From contig DATCVA010000321.1 in assembly GCA_036567205.1 (NCBI GenBank), positions 1-16,059 on the forward strand: DNA of 16,059 nt. Direction: 5' to 3'. A program made the translations under genes and the position numbers. Of this stretch, positions 5,068 through 13,052 are shown piece by piece (the first letter of the stretch is position 1; each line of letters opens with the position of its first letter). This DNA comes from DATCVA01 sp036567205 (GTDB taxonomy: Bacteria; Pseudomonadota; Gammaproteobacteria; Burkholderiales; Burkholderiaceae_B). Under the pieces are notes generated by a model. The model was not told the DNA's origin. It ran no database searches and saw only the letters and a list, made by a program, of their open reading frames with translations.

Positions 5068-6725
5068 AAGAGCTTTTTGCACTTCTGAACTTTGCGGGCT
5101 ATGTAGCCTTGCTGCTTTGGGGCGTGCATATGGTTCAAAGCGGCGTGCAACGCGCTTTTGGCGCCGCGCTTGGGGTCGCATTGGGCCACGCTTTAGGCAC
5201 GCGCATGCGTGCCTTTTTTGCGGGCCTGGGAATCACAGCCGCCATACAAAGCAGCACGGCAACCGGACTGATGATTACCAGCTTCGCGGCAGGCGGGCTG
5301 GTCTCGCTGATTCCCGGGCTGGCAGCCATGCTCGGCGCCAATGTCGGCACCACCATTATTGTTCAGCTCTTGTCGTTTAATTTAACTGAGCTGGCGCCCG
5401 CCTTGATACTTGTGGGAGTTTGGCTATTCATGCGCAACCAGCCCAGTCGCCGTCGCGATTTGGGACGTGTGTCTATCGGTCTGGGATTGTTGTTGCTGGC
5501 CCTGCACCAGCTAGTGACCTTGTTCGCTCCGATGCAAACGGCATATCTCTTCCAGGTGGTTCTCGATGCACTGACCGACCAGCCTGTTATTGCCTTGCTG
5601 CTTGCCGGCATTTTTGCCTGGGCTGCACATTCAAGCGTCACCGTCGTCGTGCTGGTTATGTCGCTGGCCTCTCATAATCTGGTCACACCCACACTTGCCT
5701 ACGCCTTAGTGCTGGGAGCTAATCTGGGCACATCGATTAATCCTATTATCGAAGGCGTCAACAACAATGACCCCGCCACCAAACGCTTGCCTGTTGGAAA
5801 TTTTGGCATGCGGCTGGCGGGTTGTTTACTGGCTTTGTTGTTGCTGCCCTGGATTCCGACGCTCATGAATTCGCTCTCGCAGGATGCCGGTCGATCCGTT
5901 GCAAATTTCCATACATTGTTCAATATAGGAATCGCTCTTGTTTTTTTGCCCCTGCTAAAACCCTATGCCGCATTGCTAGCGCGTTTTTTTCCCAAGCAAC
6001 TCGATCCCGACGACCCGTCAAGACCCTTGTACCTGGACGAATCCGCCCATGAGGTTCCCGCCATAGCAATCGGCAATGCGGCACGCGAAGCCCTGCGCCT
6101 GTCCGACATGCTGGAAACGCTGCTGAATATTGCGCAAGCCGGATTTCGCCGTGATAATCGCCACCGAATCGCCCAGGCCAGGGGAATAAACAGCGCCATA
6201 AGCCGGCTTGACAACCACATCACCACTTACCTGGCGACGCTCGATAAAGAAAGCATGAATCAGGATGACAACAGACGCTTTGGCGATGTTCTGGCTTTTT
6301 CATCGAATATTGCACATGCGGCCAGCGTAGCCACCACCGGCCTGCTCGCTCATACGAATACGCTACGCAAGAAAGGCTGGGCGTTAAACACCGAGCAAAC
6401 ACACGAACTGGTAGAGAACATGGATCGGCTGGTGCGCAATCAGCGCCAGACAGCGGCCCTGTTTGTCGCCGAAGACATTAAAAGCGCGCGTCAGCTTGCC
6501 CTGGAAAAAGAAGTATTTCGCGACATCGAGCAATCTGCCGCCGAACAGAACCTTCAGAAAATCAAATCGGGGGACCTGGCGTCGGTAGATATCGGGTCGT
6601 TGCACCTTGATATTTTGCGCGACCTTACTATGCTTAATTCGTTTCTGGTTAGTGCCGCGGCCTACCCGGTTTTGGCCAGAAACAATGAATTGCTGCCCAA
6701 CCGGCTGCGAGACACCGATATCTGA
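5064..6725 (+). CDS. Na/Pi cotransporter family protein with PhoU-like C-terminal domain
   Basis: This 553-residue membrane protein belongs to the Na/Pi (NptA/YjbB-type) family that moves inorganic phosphate; the E. coli relative YjbB has been linked to phosphate export. Two inverted hydrophobic repeats are seen, each with the family signature: IQSSTATG with QSS at 62-64 followed by GANVGTT at 91-97, and AHSSVT at 188-193 followed by GANLGTS at 219-225. Membrane helices end near residue 310. The cytoplasmic remainder, about 345-545, is helical and PhoU-like (EALRLSDMLETLLNIAQAGF and later helices). Whether this protein imports or exports phosphate cannot be told. The ATG at 5064 is the only plausible start in frame, although the strongest ribosome-binding site nearby points to a mini-ORF at 5047. 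The gene follows htpX by 26 bases, so cotranscription is likely. An intrinsic-terminator-like structure lies inside codons 44-52. Confidence 0.9.
   Translation: MKELFALLNFAGYVALLLWGVHMVQSGVQRAFGAALGVALGHALGTRMRAFFAGLGITAAIQSSTATGLMITSFAAGGLVSLIPGLAAMLGANVGTTIIVQLLSFNLTELAPALILVGVWLFMRNQPSRRRDLGRVSIGLGLLLLALHQLVTLFAPMQTAYLFQVVLDALTDQPVIALLLAGIFAWAAHSSVTVVVLVMSLASHNLVTPTLAYALVLGANLGTSINPIIEGVNNNDPATKRLPVGNFGMRLAGCLLALLLLPWIPTLMNSLSQDAGRSVANFHTLFNIGIALVFLPLLKPYAALLARFFPKQLDPDDPSRPLYLDESAHEVPAIAIGNAAREALRLSDMLETLLNIAQAGFRRDNRHRIAQARGINSAISRLDNHITTYLATLDKESMNQDDNRRFGDVLAFSSNIAHAASVATTGLLAHTNTLRKKGWALNTEQTHELVENMDRLVRNQRQTAALFVAEDIKSARQLALEKEVFRDIEQSAAEQNLQKIKSGDLASVDIGSLHLDILRDLTMLNSFLVSAAAYPVLARNNELLPNRLRDTDI
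5195..5219 (+). terminator. Intrinsic-terminator-like hairpin inside the Na/Pi transporter gene
   Basis: AGGCACGC (5195-5202) and GCGTGCCT (5207-5214) form an 8-bp, mostly G-C stem with loop GCAT, followed directly by a run of T to 5219 (six T including the last stem base). The form is that of a rho-independent terminator, sense to the gene and only about 130 bases after its start. Translating ribosomes should normally prevent it from folding. Activity is inferred, not shown. Confidence 0.4.
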
Positions 6726-6796
6726 CACCCGTTTGGCCGCAAGTACGCCTGAAACCTTTATTTCAACCCAGACAAGCTAAAAACTCGATCGACAAA

Positions 6797-6818
6797 CGCC
6801 CTGCAGACAGCCAGGGCG
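6797..6818. terminator. Weak hairpin between the convergent Na/Pi transporter and hydrolase genes
   Basis: The 170-base gap 6726-6895 lies between convergent stop codons. CGCCCTG (6797-6803) pairs with CAGGGCG (6812-6818) around an 8-base loop. On the minus strand TTTGTC follows, a poor U-tract; on the plus strand there is none. It could be a weak or factor-dependent terminator. I see no gene or other structure in the gap. Confidence 0.35.
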
Positions 6819-6895
6819 CATGAAAGGCAACGAAATCCACAATAGCGGTATGGCGCCGCCCAAGCACATGTATTTTTCCAGACAAACGGTGACGC

Positions 6896-7693
6896 TTATT
6901 CAGGATTTTTCAAATACGTTTTAAACCAGCCGACTGCTTTGCGCCAGGCATCACGGGCATCGTCGGCCCGGTAGCTGGGCCGGTAATCGGCATAAAAAGC
7001 ATGGCCCGCGTCGGGATATACCACCATGGTAGACGCTTTGGCCGCCGTACTGCCTTGTGACAGGGCGCCCTCAACCTTGCGTACGTCTTCAAGCGGAATG
7101 CTGGCATCCAGCCCTCCGTACAGGCCTAAGACGGGGCCATATACGGACCCCGCCACATCGACGGGATTACGCGTTTGCAAAGGGCCGTGCCCGGTTGATA
7201 GCTTGCCATACCAGGCTACCGCTGCTTTACATGCGGGGTTGTGAGCCGCATACATCCATGTCAGACGGCCTCCCCAGCAAAAGCCCGTTACTCCCAGACG
7301 ATTAATGTCAGTACCCTGGGCAGCTGCCCATTGCACGCTTGCATCCAGATCGGCCAGCACCTGCTCATCGGGAACTTTAGAAACAATACTGGCGATCAGT
7401 TCGGACACGTCGCTGCAACGGGAAGCATCACCCTGGCGTTGATAGAGTTCAAGGGCAATCGCAAAATAACCTTCGTGAGCAAAACGGCGGCATACATCCT
7501 GAATATGCTCATGCAGGCCGAATATCTCTTGTATTACCAGAATCACCGGCGGATGCGGCTGGTGCGCAGGCGCGGCAAAATATGCATTAATTGTGCCATC
7601 GAAAGTAGGCATGTCGAACAGGCCATGCTTTAAACCTTCGGTGGACGTACGAATAGTCGTTTCGGCTTGACCTGTGATGGGCGAAAAAGTCAT
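6896..7693 (-). CDS. Dienelactone hydrolase family protein
   Basis: This 265-residue alpha/beta-hydrolase resembles carboxymethylenebutenolidase, which opens dienelactones in chlorocatechol breakdown. The catalytic triad is visible: C139 in GFCWGG, D196 in YGGLDASIP, and H231 in PDAGHAFYADYRPSY. The upstream glutamate in the IQEIFGLHEHI stretch (E56) matches the family's conserved glutamate that activates the cysteine. The start at 7691-7693 is preferred because AAGGAG lies five to six bases upstream; another in-frame ATG five codons earlier lacks this. No aromatic-degradation genes surround it, so a true dienelactone role is doubtful; many such proteins are general cytosolic hydrolases of unknown substrate. 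It follows polA on the same strand after 45 bases and may share its transcript. The tail ends in YLKNPE without extra domains. Confidence 0.88.
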   Translation of the reverse strand: MTFSPITGQAETTIRTSTEGLKHGLFDMPTFDGTINAYFAAPAHQPHPPVILVIQEIFGLHEHIQDVCRRFAHEGYFAIALELYQRQGDASRCSDVSELIASIVSKVPDEQVLADLDASVQWAAAQGTDINRLGVTGFCWGGRLTWMYAAHNPACKAAVAWYGKLSTGHGPLQTRNPVDVAGSVYGPVLGLYGGLDASIPLEDVRKVEGALSQGSTAAKASTMVVYPDAGHAFYADYRPSYRADDARDAWRKAVGWFKTYLKNPE

Positions 7694-7738
7694 TGTGGCT
7701 CCTTGCATTTAATCATTCCACCTGCAAAACCCTGCTTA

Positions 7739-10456
7739 TTAGTGTGCTTGCTCCCAATTGGGCCCAACGCCCACTTCGGCAACCAAAGGCACACTAAGCT
7801 GGGCAACATTACACATTAACCCTGGGAGATTCTGAACAACTATATCTACCTCGTCGCTGGGCACATCAAAAACCAGCTCGTCATGTACCTGCATGACCAT
7901 TAGCGTTTTCAATTGCTCTGCTTCAATCCAGTGCTGTGCAGCGATCATTGCTTTCTTGATCAAATCGGCGGCAGTGCCCTGCATGGGAGCATTAATGGCT
8001 GCACGCTCGGCCCCTGCCCGGCGCGGACCTTTAGCGCCACGAATCTCGGGGAGCCACAAGCGACGTCCAAAAACGGTTTCGACGTAACCAAGCTCGTGCG
8101 CCTTCAACTTTGTTTGCTCCATATACGTGGCAACGCCTGGATAACGTGCAAAATAACGGTCAATATACGAGCGTGCGGCATCGCGTGTGATGCCTAAACT
8201 ACTGGCCAGACCGAATTCCCCCATTCCGTAAATCAAACCGAAGTTGATCGCTTTAGCGGCCCGGCGCTGTTCGGACGAGACATCGGCCAACGACACGCCG
8301 AATACCTCGGAAGCTGTCGCGCGGTGAATATCTTCGGCCTGCGCAAAAGCGCGCTGCAGGTTTTCGTCTTTCGACACATGAGCCATGACGCGTAATTCGA
8401 TTTGTGAATAATCGGCAGATACAATCAAACCATCGGTGGCTACAAATGCGGTACGCACACGCCGACCTTCTGGCGTGCGTACTGGAATATTCTGCAGATT
8501 GGGGTCGGACGACGCCAAACGCCCCGTAATGACAGCAGCCTGCGCGTAACGGGTATGCACCCGGCCCGTTGCCGCATTGATCATTTTTGGCAGCTTGTCG
8601 GTGTAGGTAGACTTTAATTTTGCCAGTCCGCGATATTCGAGCAACACTTGCGGCAAGGGATAATCTTGCGCCAGTTTTGTCAGAACGTCTTCGTCAGTCG
8701 AAGGGGCGCCACTTGCCGTCTTGCGCACCACCGGCAGTTGCATGCGCTGAAAAAGAATTTCCCCCAGCTGCTTGGGTGAATTCAAATTAAAAGGCTGACC
8801 GGCCAGCTCATAAGCCTTTTTCTCCAGCCCCAGCAAAGTCTGGCCTATTTCGTGACTTTGCATCGCCAGCGCATGTGCATCAATGCGTACACCGTTGCGT
8901 TCGATAATGGTCAGAACCCTGGACGCTTCGACCTCTAGCTTGTAGGTCGCGTCAAGACCGGGCTCTTCAAGCAGCTTGGGTCTTAAAACGTTGTGCAGTT
9001 GCAAGGTAAAGTCAGCGTCTTCACAAGCGTAATAAGCGCCCTTTTCCAGCTCGACTTCGTCAAAGCAGATTTGCTTGGCCCCCTTGCCGCAAAGATCTTC
9101 GTAGGTAACGCCCGTTCTGCCCAGCCAGCGCTCGCCCAGTTCCTGCAGGCCTACCCGCTTGTGGGACTCGAGCACATAGGCTTGCAGCATAGTGTCCTCA
9201 ACCACGCCGGCCAGTGCAACGCCTTCATTATGCAGGACATGGGCGTCGTACTTGGCATTGTGCAACAGCTTGGCCGCACCGGGGTTTTCGAGCCAGGGGC
9301 GTAGCCGATCGAGCACCTCTTGGCGCGGCAGTTGCGTAATGCGATCTGGTCCGCGATGGCCAACTGGAATATAGCAGGCTGAACCAGGCGACACCGACAG
9401 CGAAATACCCACCAGACGAGCTTGCATGGGATCCAGGGACGTTGTTTCTGTGTCGAGCGCAACCAGCGTTGCCGCTTCGAACTGCTTCAGCCAGCGCTCA
9501 AACGTAGGCCAGTCCAGCACCGTCTCGTAGTTAACCTGGGCGGGCGCCTGAGGAGCATCGGGCGCCGTGCGGCTATCTTGGGCGGGAACCCGCTCTGGCT
9601 CGCCGCTGAGTTCGCGCAGCCACGTTCTGAAGCCATAATTGTCGTACAGTTCAATAAGCGCATTACGGTCGACTGGCCTGGGCGTCAACTCAGCAAGATC
9701 GTCGCCAAGAAATGGCATGTCGCAATCGATTTTAATGGTTACCAATTGCCGCGTCATTTCAAAATTCGGAATAGCTTCGCGCAAATTATTACCGACCACG
9801 CCTTTAATTGAGTCGGCATTGGCCACTAAGGCATCCAGCGTCTGGTATTCGTTCAGCCACTTCGCCGCTGTCTTGGGACCGACTTTGGCAACCCCGGGGA
9901 TGTTATCGACGGCATCTCCTGTTAACATTAGATAGTCAATAATCTGGTCTGGCGCCACGCCGAACTTTTTTATGACTCCCGCTATATCTTGCCGCTCGCC
10001 GCTCATGGTGTTAACCAGTTCAACATGCTCGTTAACCAACTGGGCAAGATCTTTGTCTCCGGTAGAAATTACCGTGTGTATATTAGACAGGGTTGCCTTG
10101 CACGCCAGCGTACCGATAATGTCGTCCGCCTCGACCCCCGATACGGCCAAAACCGGCCAGCCCAGCGCTTTGACAGCCTGATGTATAGGCTCTATTTGCG
10201 CGGCGAGTTCATCGGGCATCGAAGGCCGGTGGCCTTTGTAATCCGGATAGATTTCGTCACGAAATGTCAGTCCTTTTGCATCGAAAACGCACGCTGCGTA
10301 ATCTGCCTTGTAATCCTGGGACAGTCTACGTAACATTGAGATAACGCCGTATAAAGCACCGGTAGGTTCTCCTTTGGCGTTTCTCAGATCGGGCAATGCG
10401 TGAAACGCCCGATAGAGATAGCTGGATCCATCAACAAGCAACAAGGTTTTTTTCAT
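7739..10456 (-). CDS. polA: DNA polymerase I
   Basis: DNA polymerase I fills gaps in repair and removes RNA primers from Okazaki fragments. The 905-residue product has all three domains. The N-terminal 5'-3' exonuclease spans about residues 1-290 (MKKTLLLVDGSSYLYRAFHA, FDAKGLTFRDEIYPDYK, GVEADDIIGT, STGDKDLAQLV). The 3'-5' proofreading domain spans about 320-500 and looks active: DTE in ALDTETTSLD, NAKYD, and YACEDAD. The polymerase domain has motif A (ADYSQIELRVMAHVS), motif B (RRAAKAINFGLIYG) and motif C (VHDE, with HDE at 858-860). The frame is open 47 codons further upstream, but the family start is the chosen ATG at 10454-10456. No Shine-Dalgarno is seen before it (TTTTATTTATTGTC). Its start codon overlaps that of the divergent LOG gene by two bases. 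An imperfect 11-bp inverted repeat lies at 8451-8482. Confidence 0.97.
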   Translation of the reverse strand: MKKTLLLVDGSSYLYRAFHALPDLRNAKGEPTGALYGVISMLRRLSQDYKADYAACVFDAKGLTFRDEIYPDYKGHRPSMPDELAAQIEPIHQAVKALGWPVLAVSGVEADDIIGTLACKATLSNIHTVISTGDKDLAQLVNEHVELVNTMSGERQDIAGVIKKFGVAPDQIIDYLMLTGDAVDNIPGVAKVGPKTAAKWLNEYQTLDALVANADSIKGVVGNNLREAIPNFEMTRQLVTIKIDCDMPFLGDDLAELTPRPVDRNALIELYDNYGFRTWLRELSGEPERVPAQDSRTAPDAPQAPAQVNYETVLDWPTFERWLKQFEAATLVALDTETTSLDPMQARLVGISLSVSPGSACYIPVGHRGPDRITQLPRQEVLDRLRPWLENPGAAKLLHNAKYDAHVLHNEGVALAGVVEDTMLQAYVLESHKRVGLQELGERWLGRTGVTYEDLCGKGAKQICFDEVELEKGAYYACEDADFTLQLHNVLRPKLLEEPGLDATYKLEVEASRVLTIIERNGVRIDAHALAMQSHEIGQTLLGLEKKAYELAGQPFNLNSPKQLGEILFQRMQLPVVRKTASGAPSTDEDVLTKLAQDYPLPQVLLEYRGLAKLKSTYTDKLPKMINAATGRVHTRYAQAAVITGRLASSDPNLQNIPVRTPEGRRVRTAFVATDGLIVSADYSQIELRVMAHVSKDENLQRAFAQAEDIHRATASEVFGVSLADVSSEQRRAAKAINFGLIYGMGEFGLASSLGITRDAARSYIDRYFARYPGVATYMEQTKLKAHELGYVETVFGRRLWLPEIRGAKGPRRAGAERAAINAPMQGTAADLIKKAMIAAQHWIEAEQLKTLMVMQVHDELVFDVPSDEVDIVVQNLPGLMCNVAQLSVPLVAEVGVGPNWEQAH

Positions 10457-11135
10457 GACAATAAATAAAAGTGTACGTACGCCGGCTAGCCAGCAAATTC
10501 CCATGATTATGTCAGAGATGCAGACAGCTGCCGAGACATTGCAGGAAATCGGCTGGGGCGTAAGTGTATTTGGCAGTGCCCGTATTAAACCAGACAATCC
10601 GTACTATGCGATAAGCGAAACATTAGGCACACGATTGGCCCAGGCCGGATTACCCGTTATTGCCGGCGGCGGGCCGGGCATTATGGAGGCCGCAAACAAA
10701 GGCGCTTTTGAAGCCGGCGGCCGCAGCATAGGTTTAAACATTAAATTACCACGCGAAACAACCAATAATCGATACCAGACGCATAGCCTGCATTTCGAAT
10801 ATTTCTATTCGCGCAAAGCTACTTTTTTCATGCACAGCGCCGCCTATATCGTGTTGCCCGGCGGATTCGGCACCCTGGACGAGCTTTTCGAAGTGTTGAC
10901 ATTGGTTCAAACCAACAAGCTTCCACCCGCGCCTATCGTCCTTATCGGCACTACATACTGGGCCGGGCTGCTTGAATGGATAAGCGCGCAATTAATTCCC
11001 AACAAGCTCATCGGGCCAAACGACCTCAAATTACTTACTATCTCGGACGACATTGATTGCATCATGCAACAAATTGAAGCCTTCTGTACGGAGCAAGCCG
11101 ATCAGCTGGGTTATGAAGCCGCGTTGCCGGAGTAA
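10455..11135 (+). CDS. LOG family protein (TIGR00730 type, nucleotide 5'-monophosphate phosphoribohydrolase-like)
   Basis: The 226-residue product belongs to the LOG family, long mis-named lysine decarboxylase. Characterised members split the ribose-phosphate from cytokinin nucleotides or purine monophosphates. Family marks are a Rossmann-like start with VSVFGSAR at 36-43, GGGPGIMEAANKGA at 71-84, the conserved Arg-Lys at 120-121, and the signature PGGFGTLDE at 135-143. The physiological substrate in this organism cannot be read from sequence. The start at 10455 is supported by AAGG eight bases upstream, inside the polA coding region; later ATGs at 10503, 10509 and 10518 have no ribosome-binding site but remain possible. 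If 10455 is right, the start overlaps the polA start and the promoter must lie within polA. The gene converges on typA and ends at a bidirectional terminator. It looks somewhat more AT-rich than its neighbours by eye. Confidence 0.87.
   Translation: MTINKSVRTPASQQIPMIMSEMQTAAETLQEIGWGVSVFGSARIKPDNPYYAISETLGTRLAQAGLPVIAGGGPGIMEAANKGAFEAGGRSIGLNIKLPRETTNNRYQTHSLHFEYFYSRKATFFMHSAAYIVLPGGFGTLDELFEVLTLVQTNKLPPAPIVLIGTTYWAGLLEWISAQLIPNKLIGPNDLKLLTISDDIDCIMQQIEAFCTEQADQLGYEAALPE
10463..10496 (-). promoter_or_regulatory. Possible polA promoter giving a very short leader
   Basis: On the minus strand TTGCTG (10496-10491) and TACACT (10475-10470) are separated by 15 bases. Transcription would begin near 10463, only about seven bases before the polA ATG, which fits the absence of a Shine-Dalgarno. 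The elements lie inside the 5' end of the divergent LOG coding sequence. Both hexamers and the spacing are imperfect, so this is a weak call. Confidence 0.22.
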
Positions 11136-11142
11136 GCCCTAT

Positions 11143-11177
11143 AAAAAAAACCGCTACCCGTTATAACGGAGTAGCGG
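11143..11177 (-). terminator. Bidirectional rho-independent terminator for typA and the LOG gene
   Basis: CCGCTAC (11151-11157) pairs with GTAGCGG (11171-11177), and inside it CCGTTA pairs with TAACGG, leaving a one-base bulge. On the minus strand eight T follow directly (11150-11143), a textbook terminator for the infB-typA operon. On the plus strand CTTATT follows, a weaker tract that probably also ends the LOG transcript. It sits midway between the convergent stop codons at 11135 and 11235. Confidence 0.9.
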
Positions 11178-11234
11178 CTTATTCCATTTGGAATTACACG
11201 CAGTCCTGCGACACCCGCGAAAAGCTTTACTTAA

Positions 11235-13052
11235 TCAGCCTTCACGCGAAGCGCGGCGGCGCTCGTGCTCTTGCAAATAGCGCTTGCGCAAACGTATGGA
11301 TTTCGGTGTAACTTCCACCAGCTCATCATCACTGATGAATTCAACCGCATATTCAAGCGACATGCGAATCGGTGGAACCAGGTCAATATGCTCGTCTTTG
11401 CTGCTGGTACGAATATTGGTCAGTTTTTTCTCTTTAATGGGATTAACCACCAAATCGTTATCGCGGCTGTGAATACCGATAATCATGCCTTCGTACAGCG
11501 CATCGCCCGGGCTAACGAACATACGGCCACGCTCTTGCAGCTTCCACAACGCGTAAGCCACCGCGGCGCCATCGTCCTGGCTTATTAGCACGCCATTGCG
11601 GCGATCACCAACACCGCCTTCGCGCATTGGCGCGTAGTCGTCAAAAATGTGGCTCATCAGCCCGGTGCCACGCGTCAGGGTCAGGAACTCGCCTTGAAAG
11701 CCGATCAGCCCGCGGGCCGGGATGCGGTATTCCAGACGTGTGCGGCCGCGGCCATCGGCCTGCATGTCCTGCAAGTCGCCTTTGCGCCGCCCCAGCTCTT
11801 CCATGACGCCGCCCTGATGACCATCTTCGACATCGACCGTCAGAAGCTCGTAGGGTTCCAGGCGCACGCCGTCGACTTCCTTGATAAGCACCTGCGGACG
11901 CGACACAGCCAGCTCGTAGCCTTCACGGCGCATATTCTCGATAAGAATCGTCAGATGCAGCTCGCCACGCCCGCGCACTTCGAAAACCATGTCGTCGTCG
12001 GTAGGATTAACGCGCAAGGCTACATTGGACTTGAGCTCACGCTCCAGCCGATCACGCAATTGACGGCTTGTAACAAACTTGCCTTCACGACCTGCCAGCG
12101 GTGAAGAATTGACCATGAAGTTCATCGTGAGCGTCGGCTCGTCGATACGCAACATGGGCAATGCATCTTGAACTTCCGGGTCGGTAAGGGTGCAACCGAT
12201 ACCAATATCGTCAATGCCGTTAATTAAAACGATATCGCCGGCGATGGCCTCTTCCACGATTACACGCTCCAGACCATGGAACTGAAGAACCTGGTTAACA
12301 CGCCCCTTAATGGGTTCGCCGTCGGGACCGAATTTAACCACCACATCTTGTAATGCGCGCAAACGTCCACGATTTACGCGGCCGATACCAATTTTCCCGA
12401 CGTAGCTGCTGTAATCCATCGAGATGATTTGCAGTTGCAAGGGGCCATTTGGGTCGTCCTCACGCTGCGGCACGTGTTCAAGAATAGCCTCGAACAAGGG
12501 GCGCATATTACCTTCGCGCACATCCGGAGACGTTCCAGCGTAACCTGACAAGCCCGATGCATAGATAACGGGGAAGTCCAGCTGCTCTTCGGTAGCGCCA
12601 AGCTTATCGAAAAGATCGAACGTAGCGTTGATGACATGGTCAATACGAGCGCCATGGCGGTCAACCTTGTTGACGACAACAATAGGTTTCAAGCCCAATG
12701 CCAAGGCCTTGCGCGTCACAAAACGCGTTTGCGGCATAGGCCCCTCGACAGCATCCACCAGCAACAACACGCCATCGACCATCGTCAAAACACGCTCTAC
12801 CTCACCGCCGAAGTCGGCGTGTCCGGGGGTGTCAATAATGTTGATGTGCGTGCCTTCGTATTCAACGGCACAGTTCTTGGAAAGAATCGTGATTCCACGT
12901 TCCTTTTCAATATCGCCTGAGTCCATCACACGCTCAGTCATTTGCTGGTTGTCGCGGAAGGTACCGGATTGGCGTAACAGCTGATCGACCAGAGTCGTTT
13001 TACCGTGATCGACGTGGGCAATAATTGCCACATTGCGCAAAGCGCGATTCAT
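11235..13052 (-). CDS. typA: Ribosome-associated translational GTPase TypA/BipA
   Basis: TypA/BipA is an EF-G-like GTPase that binds the ribosome and supports 50S assembly and growth under stress or cold. The 605-residue length is normal. The G domain shows G1 AHVDHGKTT (12-20), the switch region with ERGITILSKN, G3 DTPGHADF (74-81) and G4 NKVD (128-131). Domain II, the EF-G III-like domain (ELHLTILIENMRREGYEL) and the V-like domain (EPYELLTVDVEDGHQGGVMEELGRRKG region) follow, then the BipA-specific C-terminal part (GDALYEGMIIG, NIRTSSKDE). AGGA lies seven bases before the start. The start overlaps the truB stop as ATGA, so translation is coupled to truB, and the gene is last in the operon before the terminator at 11143-11177. 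Confidence 0.97.
   Translation of the reverse strand: MNRALRNVAIIAHVDHGKTTLVDQLLRQSGTFRDNQQMTERVMDSGDIEKERGITILSKNCAVEYEGTHINIIDTPGHADFGGEVERVLTMVDGVLLLVDAVEGPMPQTRFVTRKALALGLKPIVVVNKVDRHGARIDHVINATFDLFDKLGATEEQLDFPVIYASGLSGYAGTSPDVREGNMRPLFEAILEHVPQREDDPNGPLQLQIISMDYSSYVGKIGIGRVNRGRLRALQDVVVKFGPDGEPIKGRVNQVLQFHGLERVIVEEAIAGDIVLINGIDDIGIGCTLTDPEVQDALPMLRIDEPTLTMNFMVNSSPLAGREGKFVTSRQLRDRLERELKSNVALRVNPTDDDMVFEVRGRGELHLTILIENMRREGYELAVSRPQVLIKEVDGVRLEPYELLTVDVEDGHQGGVMEELGRRKGDLQDMQADGRGRTRLEYRIPARGLIGFQGEFLTLTRGTGLMSHIFDDYAPMREGGVGDRRNGVLISQDDGAAVAYALWKLQERGRMFVSPGDALYEGMIIGIHSRDNDLVVNPIKEKKLTNIRTSSKDEHIDLVPPIRMSLEYAVEFISDDELVEVTPKSIRLRKRYLQEHERRRASREG

Noticed and set aside
9422..9811. Plus-strand open frame of 129 codons
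   Set aside because: It is antisense within polA with no support as a gene.
10457..10597. 47-codon upstream extension of polA
   Set aside because: The family start MKKTLLLVDGSS is at 10456; the extension is antisense to the LOG gene and has no family similarity.
11649..12104. Plus-strand open frame of 151 codons
   Set aside because: It lies antisense within typA and reflects codon bias of the real gene; no domain or start signal.
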